The translations under genes were made by a program, and so were the position numbers. From contig NZ_RCYZ01000003.1 in NCBI RefSeq assembly GCF_006439025.1, positions 312,127 to 376,126 on the forward strand: a DNA stretch of 64,000 bases, read 5' to 3'. Positions 29,046 through 37,432 of this stretch are shown in pieces. The stretch's first letter is position 1. The number at the start of each line of letters is the position of its first letter. This stretch comes from Hymenobacter nivis. GTDB taxonomy: Bacteria; Bacteroidota; Bacteroidia; Cytophagales; Hymenobacteraceae. A model generated the notes under the pieces. It worked only from the letters and a program-made list of their open reading frames with translations. It was not told the origin of the DNA and did no database searches.

Positions 29046-30203
29046 TTGCATCAAGTTTACTCCTCTTCGAAGCGCTTCGGTTTCTTATTAACGACTTGCT
29101 TGTTCACGGCCAAAGTAGCCGTCGGGCAGTCAGCCCCCGATTACCTGGTCACTACTCCCGGCGATACACTGCGCGGCCGGGTGCAGCTCATTGGCAAGAA
29201 CTACCAAAAGCTCAATTTAACCCGCCCGGGCCAGCCAGTGCAGCAATTTAGTGCCGCAGAGGTTTTGGCATACGGCAACGCCGACGGGGTGGCCCGGGTG
29301 AGCAGGCTCGTGGGGCCCCAGGGAGCGGCCCAGCTCCTGACGCCAGTAGTGACGGGATACGTTAGCCTATTCAGTGGCCAGAACACCGACGGCGAACTAC
29401 GCTTCTATCTGCAGCCCGCCGATTCGGCCCACGTGGTAGAAATAGCCCCGGCCACGCCCGAACTTACCTATTTGCGCATCCTACCAGGGTGCTCCTCTTT
29501 GGCCTTTGGCTACGGCAAAGTGCAGGTGCAGTACCCGTACAACCGCGGCGGCCTCACCCGTTTGGTCAACACCTACAACGCGTGCGTACGGCCGCAGCAG
29601 GCAAGCGTGGCGGTGAAAAACCCGTTTAAGATTCGGCCTTCGTTCGGGTTGAAGATTGGGGCCAACGCCTCGCGCTTTCAATTAGCATCGGCCAGCTACG
29701 GCGGCGAGCACCAGCAATTCGTTGGCTATCAAGCAGGGGCCACGCTAAATCTTGCCACCAGAACCCGGTTTTCGGTGCAGCTCGAAGCCGTGTACCTGTC
29801 GCTGCGCAGCCGCTACGGGCCCTACGACGTCACCGCGTACAACACCGGCATTCCCTCCAACAGCCTCACCACCAACGTGCAGTATTCGCAAGTGCAGCTA
29901 CCGCTTTTGCTTCGCTACACGTTCGGCAACGGCCTGTGCCGCCCTTACCTGAACGCGGGCCCTGCCTATGGGCGAAATTTCAGCAACAAATCGACCAACA
30001 GTGCCGGAGGCATTGGCAGCACCGTTGAACTGCCGGCCTACAGCCTGGGAGGCGTAGGAGGACTTGGCCTGGTACTGGCTCGTTCTGGGGGCCCCGTGTT
30101 GGGCCTTGAGGCTCGTTACGACTACATGGTTGGCAACAAAACCATGCTCTCGAACACACCTATCCAACAGTCGGCCCGGCTCGATCTAAGCGTTACGTTT
30201 TAA
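29046..30203 (+). CDS. Outer-membrane beta-barrel protein (PorT-like)
   Basis: A 385-residue exported protein starting at TTG 29046; no ATG occurs upstream in frame before a stop, and the TTG gives a good signal peptide (FGFLLTTCLFTAKVAVGQ). The N-terminal domain (YLVTTPGDTLRGRVQLIGKN) is the small beta domain often found before such barrels. The C-terminal ~190 residues (IRPSFGLKIGANASRFQLAS onward) are an eight-strand type barrel with alternating hydrophobic strands, ending in Phe (LDLSVTF), the usual outer-membrane insertion signal. Ligand and role are unknown. It converges on the UbiB-like gene, with 4 bp between stops. Confidence 0.82.
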   Translation: MHQVYSSSKRFGFLLTTCLFTAKVAVGQSAPDYLVTTPGDTLRGRVQLIGKNYQKLNLTRPGQPVQQFSAAEVLAYGNADGVARVSRLVGPQGAAQLLTPVVTGYVSLFSGQNTDGELRFYLQPADSAHVVEIAPATPELTYLRILPGCSSLAFGYGKVQVQYPYNRGGLTRLVNTYNACVRPQQASVAVKNPFKIRPSFGLKIGANASRFQLASASYGGEHQQFVGYQAGATLNLATRTRFSVQLEAVYLSLRSRYGPYDVTAYNTGIPSNSLTTNVQYSQVQLPLLLRYTFGNGLCRPYLNAGPAYGRNFSNKSTNSAGGIGSTVELPAYSLGGVGGLGLVLARSGGPVLGLEARYDYMVGNKTMLSNTPIQQSARLDLSVTF

Positions 30204-30207
30204 GCGG

Positions 30208-31893
30208 CTACGCTTTCCGCTCGCGCCGGGTGCCCAGCAGCAGCAGCACCAGCAGGAAAAAGGCAGTGATGCCCAGGCTCCACCACGTAATTTCGGGCAC
30301 GCCGCGGTAGTAGCGCATGGTAGGCGCGTAGTGGCCCACCAGCGTGAAGCCCGAAAACACCAGCCCCGCCACGCACAGCAACCCCAGGATGGTGCGGCTC
30401 ACGAGCTGGTCGGCCTTGCGCAGCAGCGTGGTGTAGCCGCTCAGCTCCACCTTCACGCGCAGCTCGCCCTTGCTGATTTTGCGCACGATCTGGCGCACGT
30501 CAGCGGGCAGGGTTTGGAGCAGGGCCAGCAGCTGGGTGCCGGTGTACTCGGCCTCGGTGAGGATGTTTTCGGGCGAGTACTGCTCGCGTACGATGCGGGC
30601 CCCGTAAGGCTGCACAAACTCGAAAGTGTTGAAGCTGGGGTGCAGCACCTTGCCGATGCCTTCGAGGATAACCAGGGCCCTCAAGATGAGAAAGATGGCC
30701 CCCGGCACCTGCAATTTGTAGTCGTAGATGACGGTTTGGAGGCGGTCGGCGAGGTCGCCCATGCTCATCTCCTTCACGTCGAGCAGGGCGAAGTCCTCGA
30801 TGAGCAGGCTCAGGTCGCTCTCGAAGGCGCGCATGTCGGGGATTTCCGCCGTCAGGGCCAAGCGGCGGAAGCTGGCGGCCATGCCGCGCGCATCTTGCCG
30901 GGCCATGCCGATGAACACGCCCGCAAAGGCGTACTTCTGCTGCTTGGTGAGCTTGCCCACCATGCCGAAATCGATGAGCACCAGGCGGCCGTCGGGCTGC
31001 ACCAGCACGTTGCCAGGGTGCGGGTCGGCGTGGAACACCCCAAACTCAAAAATCTGGGTCAGGTAGATGTCCATGCCCGTTTCGGCCACCTTGGCCGGGC
31101 TGAGGCCCCAGGCTTCGAGCTGCGCCCGGTCCGTGATTTTGCAGCCCGCCACGTACTCAATCACCAGCACCTTGGCCGTGCTCAGCTCGCGGTAGGGCCG
31201 CGGAATGTAGAAGTTGGTGTAGTCGGCGTAGAGCTTGCGAAACTGCTCCATGGCGCGGGCTTCGGCGGTGTAGTCCAGCTCCTTGCTCATGCTGCGCTCG
31301 AAGGCGTCCACCACGTCCTGGGGGTTGGCCAGGCCCTGGTTGCGCAGGAAGCCGCCCGTCAGGCGCACCAGCTCGTGCAGCAGGGCCAGGTCGCCGCGCA
31401 CCTTGTCCTGCACGCCGGGGCGCTGGATTTTCACCACCACGTCTTCGCCCGTGCGCAGGCGCGCCCGGTGCACCTGCCCGATGCTGGCCGAGCCAATCGG
31501 CACGTCGTCGAAGGCGCTGAACACCTCCTCCAGGGGCCGGCCCAGCTCGTCGGCGATAATTTGGCGGGCCACGGCCACGTCGAAGGGCGGCACGTTGCTT
31601 TGCAGCTTCTCAAACTCGTCGATGAGGGCCTCGGGCAGCAGGTCGGCGCGGTTGCTCAGGGCCTGGGCCAGCTTGATGAAGGTGGGCCCCAGCTCCTCAA
31701 TCACCAGGCGGGCGCGCTCCCAGCGCGTGGTGTCGAACACGGTGCGCTCGGCGCGCTGCCAGCTCACGCGGCGGCCGGCGCCCACCAGCCGGCGCAGGGG
31801 CGTGGTCGTCACCACGTCCTCGAAGCCGTACTTGAGCAGCACCTCGCCCACTTCCTTGAGGCGCGTGAGGTTGGAAATTGTGTTCTTGAACAT
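30208..31893 (-). CDS. ABC1/UbiB family atypical kinase-ATPase
   Basis: A 561-residue protein of the UbiB/ADCK/AarF family, ATPases linked to quinone and lipid metabolism at membranes. The family K-x-G-Q motif appears as KLAQ (74-77), an uncommon Ala in place of Gly. The Ala-rich nucleotide loop is ASIGQVHRA, the ATP-anchoring Lys is K155 (VVVKIQRPG), and the kinase core has HADPHPGN (288-295) and LIDFGMVG with D308. Two C-terminal hydrophobic segments (TILGLLCVAGLVFSGFTLVG and WSLGITAFFLLVLLLLG) anchor it in the membrane. In a menaquinone-using bacterium its client pathway is unclear. The menC gene lies only 4 kb away but is not in the same transcript. Confidence 0.93.
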   Translation of the reverse strand: MFKNTISNLTRLKEVGEVLLKYGFEDVVTTTPLRRLVGAGRRVSWQRAERTVFDTTRWERARLVIEELGPTFIKLAQALSNRADLLPEALIDEFEKLQSNVPPFDVAVARQIIADELGRPLEEVFSAFDDVPIGSASIGQVHRARLRTGEDVVVKIQRPGVQDKVRGDLALLHELVRLTGGFLRNQGLANPQDVVDAFERSMSKELDYTAEARAMEQFRKLYADYTNFYIPRPYRELSTAKVLVIEYVAGCKITDRAQLEAWGLSPAKVAETGMDIYLTQIFEFGVFHADPHPGNVLVQPDGRLVLIDFGMVGKLTKQQKYAFAGVFIGMARQDARGMAASFRRLALTAEIPDMRAFESDLSLLIEDFALLDVKEMSMGDLADRLQTVIYDYKLQVPGAIFLILRALVILEGIGKVLHPSFNTFEFVQPYGARIVREQYSPENILTEAEYTGTQLLALLQTLPADVRQIVRKISKGELRVKVELSGYTTLLRKADQLVSRTILGLLCVAGLVFSGFTLVGHYAPTMRYYRGVPEITWWSLGITAFFLLVLLLLGTRRERKA

Positions 31894-31989
31894 GGACCGC
31901 GGATGGAACGGATTTTAACGAACGCAACGGATTTTTGGGGTTCCGCTCGTTTTGGGGGTTGGGCCGGCAAGCTACGGCGGGGGCCCCGG

Positions 31990-32038
31990 AAGCCAGAAAA
32001 TCCGCTTGCCGGCGGCAAGCGGATTTTCTGGCTTTTGC
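31990..32038. terminator. Perfect 21-bp hairpin between phasin and UbiB genes
   Basis: Arms 31990-32010 and 32014-32034 are perfect complements with a GGC loop. It lies 26 bp beyond the phasin stop on the minus strand. The T-run (32033-32036) is on the plus side only, so termination on the minus strand would rest on the stem. Confidence 0.7.
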
Positions 32039-32059
32039 AAGCGGCGGCGGGACTCCGGC

Positions 32060-32458
32060 CTAGGCTTCGGACGAGCCGGGGGCGGCAGTTTTTTTGGCGG
32101 CGCGGGGCTTGGCGGCCTTGGGGGCCCCGGCTGCGGCGGCGGCTTTGTGGGCGGCTTTTTTGGCGGCGGCGGCCTTGGGGGCCCCGGCTTTGGGAGCCGC
32201 GGCGGCTTTTTTGGCGGGGGCTTTGGGCTTGAGGCCCACCGAATCCTTCATGCGCTCGGCGAGGCCTTTGAACTGCTGCTCCAACTCGGTGCGCTTGGCT
32301 TCACTGCTTTTCAGCAGGTCGTCCACGATTTTCTTGCCCTCCTGCTCGCTGATTTTGCTTTCCTTCACCAAGGTGTCGATGGTGCTCTGCACCTTCTTGT
32401 TGCCCTGGGCCAGGTAGCCTACCCCGGCATTGATGAACTTCTTGAACAGGTCTTCCAT
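32060..32458 (-). CDS. Phasin family protein with Ala/Lys-rich histone-like tail
   Basis: A 132-residue protein starting at ATG 32456-32458. Residues 1-72 are a helical phasin-type domain (MEDLFKKFINAGVGYLAQGN, then KISEQEGKKIVDDLL), like small Bacteroidota phasin relatives linked to polyhydroxyalkanoate granules. Residues 77-132 are almost only Ala, Lys and Pro (KAPAKKAAAAPKAGAPKA and similar), resembling histone H1 and the PhaF/AlgP tails that bind DNA. The layout suggests a granule- or membrane-linked helix domain tethered to the nucleoid, which is inference. An upstream extension of the frame to 32551 is unlikely to be translated. Confidence 0.78.
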   Translation of the reverse strand: MEDLFKKFINAGVGYLAQGNKKVQSTIDTLVKESKISEQEGKKIVDDLLKSSEAKRTELEQQFKGLAERMKDSVGLKPKAPAKKAAAAPKAGAPKAAAAKKAAHKAAAAAGAPKAAKPRAAKKTAAPGSSEA

Positions 32459-32578
32459 GATGAAAAAGTGGGGTTGAAGTGAGAAAAAGGGGTGGTGCTG
32501 GGGGCCCCCGGGCGCACGGCGGCGCGGGGGGCCCCGGAGCAGTTTACGCATATTTTGGCAAACGGGGGCCGAGGTCCC

Positions 32579-33748
32579 TCAGGGCCGGCGGCCAAGCTTA
32601 TGGTTTTTGTAGCCCTTGAGGGCCAGCGGGATCCAGCCCAGCAGGGGAATGAAGTAGGCCAGCACGAAGGGGTTGCGCCACAGCATTTTCCAGAACGCGC
32701 CCGGCGCGTCGAGGCGCATTTTGAAGTTGCGCTCGCCGTTGGTCACGAAGCGGCGCTCGAACTCGGTGAAGGCCGCGGGCCAGGCAAAGGGCAGGAAAAA
32801 CGGGAAGAAGCGGCGGTTTTCCTTCATGCGCTGCCACAGCTCGCGCCAGCGGTACGGGTGCTGGCCGTGGGCGGCCACGGCGGCGTCGAGCTCGGCCTGC
32901 ATGCGCTGGCGCACCTGCTCGCCCAAGGCCTCGTACTCGGGGCGCGTTAGCTCGTCGTGGGCCTTGGCGGTGAGGTCGGCGGGCCGGATGCGGGTGCCCA
33001 TCACAAAGGTGAGCTTGGCGGGCAGGGCCAGGTAAAAAATCCAGGGCTGCACCACCATCAGCAGCAGCAGCCCGGTGATGGGCAAAAACGGGATGCCGAT
33101 TTTCTTCACCAGCCGGTTGATCCAGCCGAAACTATACGCGTAGGGGTCGAGGTACTCGCCGTTGACGCAGTAGAAGGGCACGATGTCGGTGCCGTGCAGC
33201 AGGCTCATGCGGATCATGCTGGTGGCCAAGCGCTGCAGCTGGTACTTGCGGTTGAAGCCCTTGCCGATGCCGGCCACGCCCTCGGGGTACAGCATCAGGT
33301 TGTGGTCCTGGTAATACATCATGGTTTCGAAGTTGCGCGTGGTGGCGTCCACGCTGCCGCACTTCTTCCAAAAATCGCGCACCAGGTAGGGGTTCATCAG
33401 CGTGGTAGCCGAGAGCAGCGGGGCCGAAAGCGGCCGGGGCAAATCGCGCAGGTGGCCGTGGCGCTGCCGCAAGTGGCGCCACAGGTGCGAGAGGCACACA
33501 ATGGCGTCCCACGGGAAGGCCATGCCCGAGTGGTTGGAAGCAAAAATCAGCGGCCGGTCGGGGTTGTTGCGCTGCGGGTAGTCGTCGAAGCCCACCAGCT
33601 CGGAGCGGAACCACACCCGGTCGAGGAGCTGCAAAATGTTCTCGTCGAGCGTCTGCGTAAACTCCTCCTTAAAGTAGTCGCTGTAGATGTGCTGGTTGGC
33701 CGCCAGGTCGGGCGGGAGCGGCACAGAAGCAACGAGTGGGCGGGGCAT
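32579..33748 (-). CDS. PlsC-type 1-acyl-glycerol-3-phosphate acyltransferase family protein
   Basis: A 389-residue acyltransferase. The catalytic His is H73 in FASNHSGMAFPWD, where the Asp (D81) comes eight residues later rather than four, a variant of H-x4-D. The acyl-acceptor motif is YPEGVAGIGKGF. A hydrophobic stretch (PFLPITGLLLLMVVQPWIFY) marks a membrane segment in the middle, and the C-terminus is basic and hydrophobic (MLWRNPFVLAYFIPLLGWIP). It probably acylates a lysophospholipid or a related lipid at the inner membrane. ATG 33746-33748 is the only good start. The gene is on its own, 121 bp upstream of the phasin start. Confidence 0.85.
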   Translation of the reverse strand: MPRPLVASVPLPPDLAANQHIYSDYFKEEFTQTLDENILQLLDRVWFRSELVGFDDYPQRNNPDRPLIFASNHSGMAFPWDAIVCLSHLWRHLRQRHGHLRDLPRPLSAPLLSATTLMNPYLVRDFWKKCGSVDATTRNFETMMYYQDHNLMLYPEGVAGIGKGFNRKYQLQRLATSMIRMSLLHGTDIVPFYCVNGEYLDPYAYSFGWINRLVKKIGIPFLPITGLLLLMVVQPWIFYLALPAKLTFVMGTRIRPADLTAKAHDELTRPEYEALGEQVRQRMQAELDAAVAAHGQHPYRWRELWQRMKENRRFFPFFLPFAWPAAFTEFERRFVTNGERNFKMRLDAPGAFWKMLWRNPFVLAYFIPLLGWIPLALKGYKNHKLGRRP

Positions 33749-33823
33749 GGCGGCGGGCGGGCGGGGCCGGGAAGGTACCGCGTTTTGGGGAAATTGCCGG
33801 GGCGCGCCGGGGCCCCGGGGGCC

Positions 33824-35125
33824 CTAAATGCGGCGCTCGAGGCGCACGCTGGCCGTGTGCAGCGCGCCGCCGGGGCGGCGCACGATGAGGTGCAGCACCG
33901 TGCCGCTGGTGCTGCGCAGCAGGTGGGTGAGCTGGGTGAGCGAGAGCAGCTCGACCGGCAAAATACCCACCGCCAGCAGCTCGTCGCCGTCTTGCAGGCC
34001 GGCGGCGGCGGCGGGCGTGCCCGGCACCACGCCCAGCACCTGGTAGCGGTGCAGGGTGGGCCCCGTGGCCAGCACGTCGAAGCCCGCCATGTCGTGCTCA
34101 AAGGGCTCGCCGAAGGCCAGGCCCCGGCGCAGCCACAGCTGCCGGTGCGGGTAGTCGATGACGACCCGGAAGCGGCGCAGCAGCTCGTAGCCCACGCTGC
34201 CGTTGCGGAACACGTCGGTGCGGGCGTGCACGTCGGCCCCGTTGGGGAAGGAGGTGAGGACGGTGGGGAGGCGGTAGCGGCCCAGCTCGACGGTGGCCAC
34301 GCGGCCCAGCACCCCGCGCACCAGCCCCGTTAGGCCGTGGCCCAGGTCGGCGGGCAGGCCGGGGGCGGGCAGGTGCAGGCGCGGGTCGGAGGTGGTTTCG
34401 AGCGACAGCGCGTGGCTGGCCCCGGTGTCGAGCAGCAGCTTCAGGGGCCGGGCGGCCGAGTCGCCCACCTGGCGCACGGGCACCGTGAAGTACGCCTTGC
34501 GCCCCTCGATGGCCAGCGGCAGGCCGGCCCAGCGGCGGCTGCGGGGCGGCCGGTAGGCGGCCGGCGGCGTGAGCACCAGCCGCTCCTGCCCCCCCGCCTG
34601 CCCCTCAAACGCGGCCACGAAGCTCTGGAACAGCTCCGACCCCAGGATGCCGTGCACCGGCAGCCCCACGTAGCCCGAGAGGTTCAGCGAGTCGCCGTTG
34701 AGTACGAGCAGGGCCATGGCCGGGGCCACGGCCTCCTGGCCGCGGCGGCCCAGGCCCACGCGCACCCGGGGGGCCTGGTAGGCCTGCAGGCCAGTGGGCT
34801 TGCCGCCGGCCCCCATCACCCGGAAATCCTGCCCGTGGGGCATGTGCAGCGAGTCGGCCACGGCCGGCGACAGCAGCAGCGACGAGGCCACGCCCGTGTC
34901 GAGCAAGAAGTTGTAGGGCCCCGCGCCGTTCAGCCACACCTGCACAATGGGCAGGTTGCGCTGCACCTGCAGCGGCAGGCTCATGCACCGCTGCCTGGCC
35001 CGCACCAACTGAAACGGGCCGGGCCCCTGGCCATAGCCGGGCCGGGCCCCGGCCAGCAGCAGGGCCAGTACCAGCAGCCGGCCCCAAGCCCGGCGCAGCG
35101 CGCATAAACAGAGCAGCATTTTCAT
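33824..35125 (-). CDS. Exported retropepsin-like aspartyl protease with PDZ domain
   Basis: A 433-residue protein; ATG 35123-35125 gives a signal peptide (LLVLALLLAGARPGYGQ). Two retropepsin-like repeats follow, each with the active-site triad: LLDTGVASS (D76) and LLDTGASHAL (D233), so one chain may form the full pepsin-like site that retroviral enzymes build as dimers. The last ~85 residues are a PDZ domain (YQVLGVVPGTPAAAAGLQDG, then DELLAVGILPVE). Aspartyl protease-PDZ proteins of this form are common in Bacteroidota; targets are unknown. Upstream is a 430-bp gap holding a short CAATCGATTG palindrome. Confidence 0.85.
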   Translation of the reverse strand: MKMLLCLCALRRAWGRLLVLALLLAGARPGYGQGPGPFQLVRARQRCMSLPLQVQRNLPIVQVWLNGAGPYNFLLDTGVASSLLLSPAVADSLHMPHGQDFRVMGAGGKPTGLQAYQAPRVRVGLGRRGQEAVAPAMALLVLNGDSLNLSGYVGLPVHGILGSELFQSFVAAFEGQAGGQERLVLTPPAAYRPPRSRRWAGLPLAIEGRKAYFTVPVRQVGDSAARPLKLLLDTGASHALSLETTSDPRLHLPAPGLPADLGHGLTGLVRGVLGRVATVELGRYRLPTVLTSFPNGADVHARTDVFRNGSVGYELLRRFRVVIDYPHRQLWLRRGLAFGEPFEHDMAGFDVLATGPTLHRYQVLGVVPGTPAAAAGLQDGDELLAVGILPVELLSLTQLTHLLRSTSGTVLHLIVRRPGGALHTASVRLERRI

Positions 35126-35614
35126 CAGCCCCCGTAAGATACGACTTGTAAGGGTGTTGCCAGGGCCCCCAGCCGAGCTCCTCACTCCTAACCACAGGCT
35201 ATTGCGACAATCGATTGCACGAAAAGAATTCTCACTGGCTTATTTGGGCTAATTAAGTGTTTCGAGGCAGGAGAAAATTTCTTCTTGCAGCCCCGTCGGA
35301 GCGGTCCATTGAGCAATAGAGAAACCGAAGGAGAGCCCCCCCCACGGGGCGGCTCGGTGCTGCGGGAGGGCCGCTCCGCGGGGGCTGGGACACATACCCC
35401 GCAGCCCAGGGCAGCAGCCGAGGCTACTGGCGTTGCTTAAGCAATTGTGCGAAAGCAAACAGCTCGTGCTATTGACGTGAATACTTGCTATATAAGAACA
35501 AAAGCCATCAGCTAACGAAGCTGTTTAGGAAATCTCTGGAACGTCATACTCATCTGACTTTCTAAACAGGTTCAAGGGCCCAACACTTACGGCAACCAGC
35601 TGAACCAGTGGTGT
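35126..35614. other. Gene-free stretch upstream of the retropepsin gene
   Basis: No supportable coding frame on either strand. The palindrome CAATCGATTG lies at 35208-35217. Around 35335-35400 there is a locally G/C-rich segment with short self-complementary parts. From 35450 the sequence is AT-richer than its surroundings. Confidence 0.5.
35208..35217. promoter_or_regulatory. Short palindrome resembling the operators at 15.1 and 17.5 kb
   Basis: CAATCGATTG is a perfect 10-bp palindrome identical to the centre of the site at 15095-15114, but the flanks do not pair and no -7 box follows toward the minus-strand gene. Weak. Confidence 0.25.
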
Positions 35615-36685
35615 CTACGGCGTTTCCCAGGGGCCCTGGGGGGCGTAGTGGAGGTGGCCGGCGGCGATGCGCAGCGGGGCCCCCACGTTGTTGTGGTAGA
35701 GCTGGCCGGTGCCCAGGCCCTGAGCAAAGTTGCCCACCGCAAACTCGCCCGTGAGCTGGGCCACGGCGTTCAGGCCAATGTTTGATTCCAGGGCCGAGGT
35801 CATCCACCAGCCCAGGCCGTGGGCCTCGGCCTGGGCCACCCAGCGGCGGGTGGCGGCGTGGCCGCCGAGCAGCGTAGGCTTCAGCACGAGGTAAGCGGGG
35901 CGCACGGCGGCGAGCAGGGCCGCCTGCTGGGCGGGGGTTTCGAGGCCAATCAGCTCCTCATCCAGGGCCACGGGCACCGGCGAGTGGCGGCACACCTCCG
36001 CCAGGGCCCTCCACTGGCCGGCCGCCACGGGCTGCTCGATGGAGTGCAGCTCGAACCGGGCCAGCTGCGCCAGCTTGCCCAGCGCCTCGGCGGGCGCGAA
36101 GGCGCCGTTGGCGTCCACGCGCAGCACCAGCTGGGCAGGCCCGGCCACGGCCCGGATTTCGGCCAGAATCTCCAGCTCGGTGGCAAAGTCCAGGCCCCCA
36201 ATTTTCAGCTTCAGGCAACGGTAGCCGGCGGCCAGCTTCTCCTCAATCTGCCGGCGCATGAAGGCCGCGTCGCCCATCCACACCAGCCCGTTGATGGGCA
36301 GCCCGGCCCGGCCTTCGGCAAAGGCGTTGGCGTAGAGCTGCCGCCGGCCGCCGCCGGCCCAGTCGAGCGCCGCCGTCTCGAGGGCAAACGCCAGGGCTGG
36401 CTGCCCAGGGCCCACCAGGGCCGGGGCATCGGCGGCGCTGAATTCGGCGTAGCCCGCCGCGTTGAAGCGAGCGCACAGGGCCTGCACCGCGGCGGCGAAG
36501 CCCGGGCCGTGCTCGGGGCTGAGGCCAGCCAGGGGCGCGGCCTCGCCCACACCGGCGGGGCGGGTGGGGTCGGCGGCGTCGTGTAGGTGCAGGTACCAGG
36601 CCGTGTGCACGGCCAGGGCCCCGCGCGAGGTGCGGGCCAGGAAGTTGAAGCGCAGGTCGCGCTGGGAAGCCGTAAGCTGGAGCAT
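35615..36685 (-). CDS. menC: o-Succinylbenzoate synthase (enolase superfamily)
   Basis: A 356-residue enolase-superfamily enzyme that dehydrates SHCHC to o-succinylbenzoate in menaquinone synthesis. Active-site residues are all visible: K159 and K161 in CLKLKIG, metal ligands D191 (RVDANGAF), E217 (SIEQP) and D242 (ALDEEL), and K269 in LVLKPTLLGG. The N-terminal capping domain begins MLQLTASQRDLRFNFLARTS. The length and the KLKIG/DANGAF pair fit MenC better than N-succinylamino acid racemase, although dual activity is known in the family. No other men gene lies in the window. A 33-bp-arm palindrome is just upstream (36711). Confidence 0.9.
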   Translation of the reverse strand: MLQLTASQRDLRFNFLARTSRGALAVHTAWYLHLHDAADPTRPAGVGEAAPLAGLSPEHGPGFAAAVQALCARFNAAGYAEFSAADAPALVGPGQPALAFALETAALDWAGGGRRQLYANAFAEGRAGLPINGLVWMGDAAFMRRQIEEKLAAGYRCLKLKIGGLDFATELEILAEIRAVAGPAQLVLRVDANGAFAPAEALGKLAQLARFELHSIEQPVAAGQWRALAEVCRHSPVPVALDEELIGLETPAQQAALLAAVRPAYLVLKPTLLGGHAATRRWVAQAEAHGLGWWMTSALESNIGLNAVAQLTGEFAVGNFAQGLGTGQLYHNNVGAPLRIAAGHLHYAPQGPWETP

Positions 36686-36710
36686 GGCGCAAAGATGCGG
36701 GAGGCCCCGC

Positions 36711-36783
36711 CAGTTAAAAGTTAAAAAGGGAAGAGCTAAAACCAGGTTGCGGTTTTAGCTCTTCCCTTTTTAACTTTTAACTG
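36711..36783. repeat. Perfect 33-bp inverted repeat, GTTAAAAGTT family
   Basis: Arms 36711-36743 and 36751-36783 are perfect reverse complements around a 7-nt loop. The outer end reads CAGTTAAAAGTTAAAAAGGG. It lies between the stop of the KGG gene (36804) and the menC start (36685), both on the minus strand, so it may end the KGG transcript. Confidence 0.92.
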
Positions 36784-36803
36784 ACCTATTAAATTGGCAG
36801 CGC

Positions 36804-37061
36804 TTAGGCGGCGGCCTTGAGGTCAGACGGGCCGTTTTTGGCGGGGCGGCGGCTCACCAGGCCACCTTTGCGGCCGGCGTCGCGGGCCTCTTCGGCCGTG
36901 AAGCGGTGGCCACGGCCGCTGGCGTGCGAGGCCTTACCGCCTTCGCTGGCGATGCGGCGCTGGGTTTCGGGGCTCATGGCGGCAAAGCCGCGGCGGCTCT
37001 TGGTGCCGGTGCGGTTGGCCGGGCGGGGCGTGGTGGCTTCGGGCGTGGTAGATGCTTTCAT
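36804..37061 (-). CDS. KGG-domain stress-induced protein
   Basis: An 85-residue, basic, Gly/Ala/Lys/Arg-rich protein. It has the repeats of the KGG family (YciG/con-10-like): RGFAAMSPETQRRIASEGGK at 24-43 and TAEEARDAGRKGG at 55-67. Such proteins are small, largely unstructured and induced by general stress or drying; a molecular function is not established. ATG 37059-37061 is well supported. It is followed by the long palindrome at 36711-36783. Confidence 0.88.
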   Translation of the reverse strand: MKASTTPEATTPRPANRTGTKSRRGFAAMSPETQRRIASEGGKASHASGRGHRFTAEEARDAGRKGGLVSRRPAKNGPSDLKAAA

Positions 37062-37432
37062 TGCCTGTAAGATTAAAGGAAAGGATTAGATTTAGCCAAG
37101 GCAACATTTACCATTGGCCGGCTTGCCAATGTTAGCGCACAGCGCGACCATATAGTTGCGAATGAACTATAAATGAGCTCAAAATACCGCCTTGTACTGA
37201 TGGGTTCTACGTATTTATTCCGATGCCCTGCGGCAAATGCCAGCCGGCCCGCGGGCGGCCGTGCAACCAAGCGCGGGCCCCGGCGGTTGCAGTGCCTGAG
37301 CCCCGATTTCTGCCGTTCCGTTGCCCGAGTACCGGGCTATTAGCCAACACCTGTTGGCTGATAACTAACGCTCTTGCTAGCAATAATTTACATCAAAGGC
37401 GCTAGCTGCTTACTTTTGACTGACTCCCTCGC
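37062..37432. other. Divergent control region between KGG and egtB genes
   Basis: No convincing gene. The two flanking genes point away from each other, so promoters for both must lie here. TACTTTTG at 37411-37418 is a perfect -7 match for egtB. The first 150 bp are relatively AT-rich and probably serve the KGG gene. Confidence 0.55.
37411..37418 (+). promoter_or_regulatory. Bacteroidota -7 box (TACTTTTG) for egtB
   Basis: Exact TAnnTTTG match, 14 nt before the ATG at 37433; no TTG is seen at the 19-21 nt spacing. Confidence 0.55.

Noticed and set aside
35560..35610. tRNA-like T-loop (GGTTCAAGGGCC)
   Set aside because: No acceptor stem, D-arm or anticodon arm could be folded around it.
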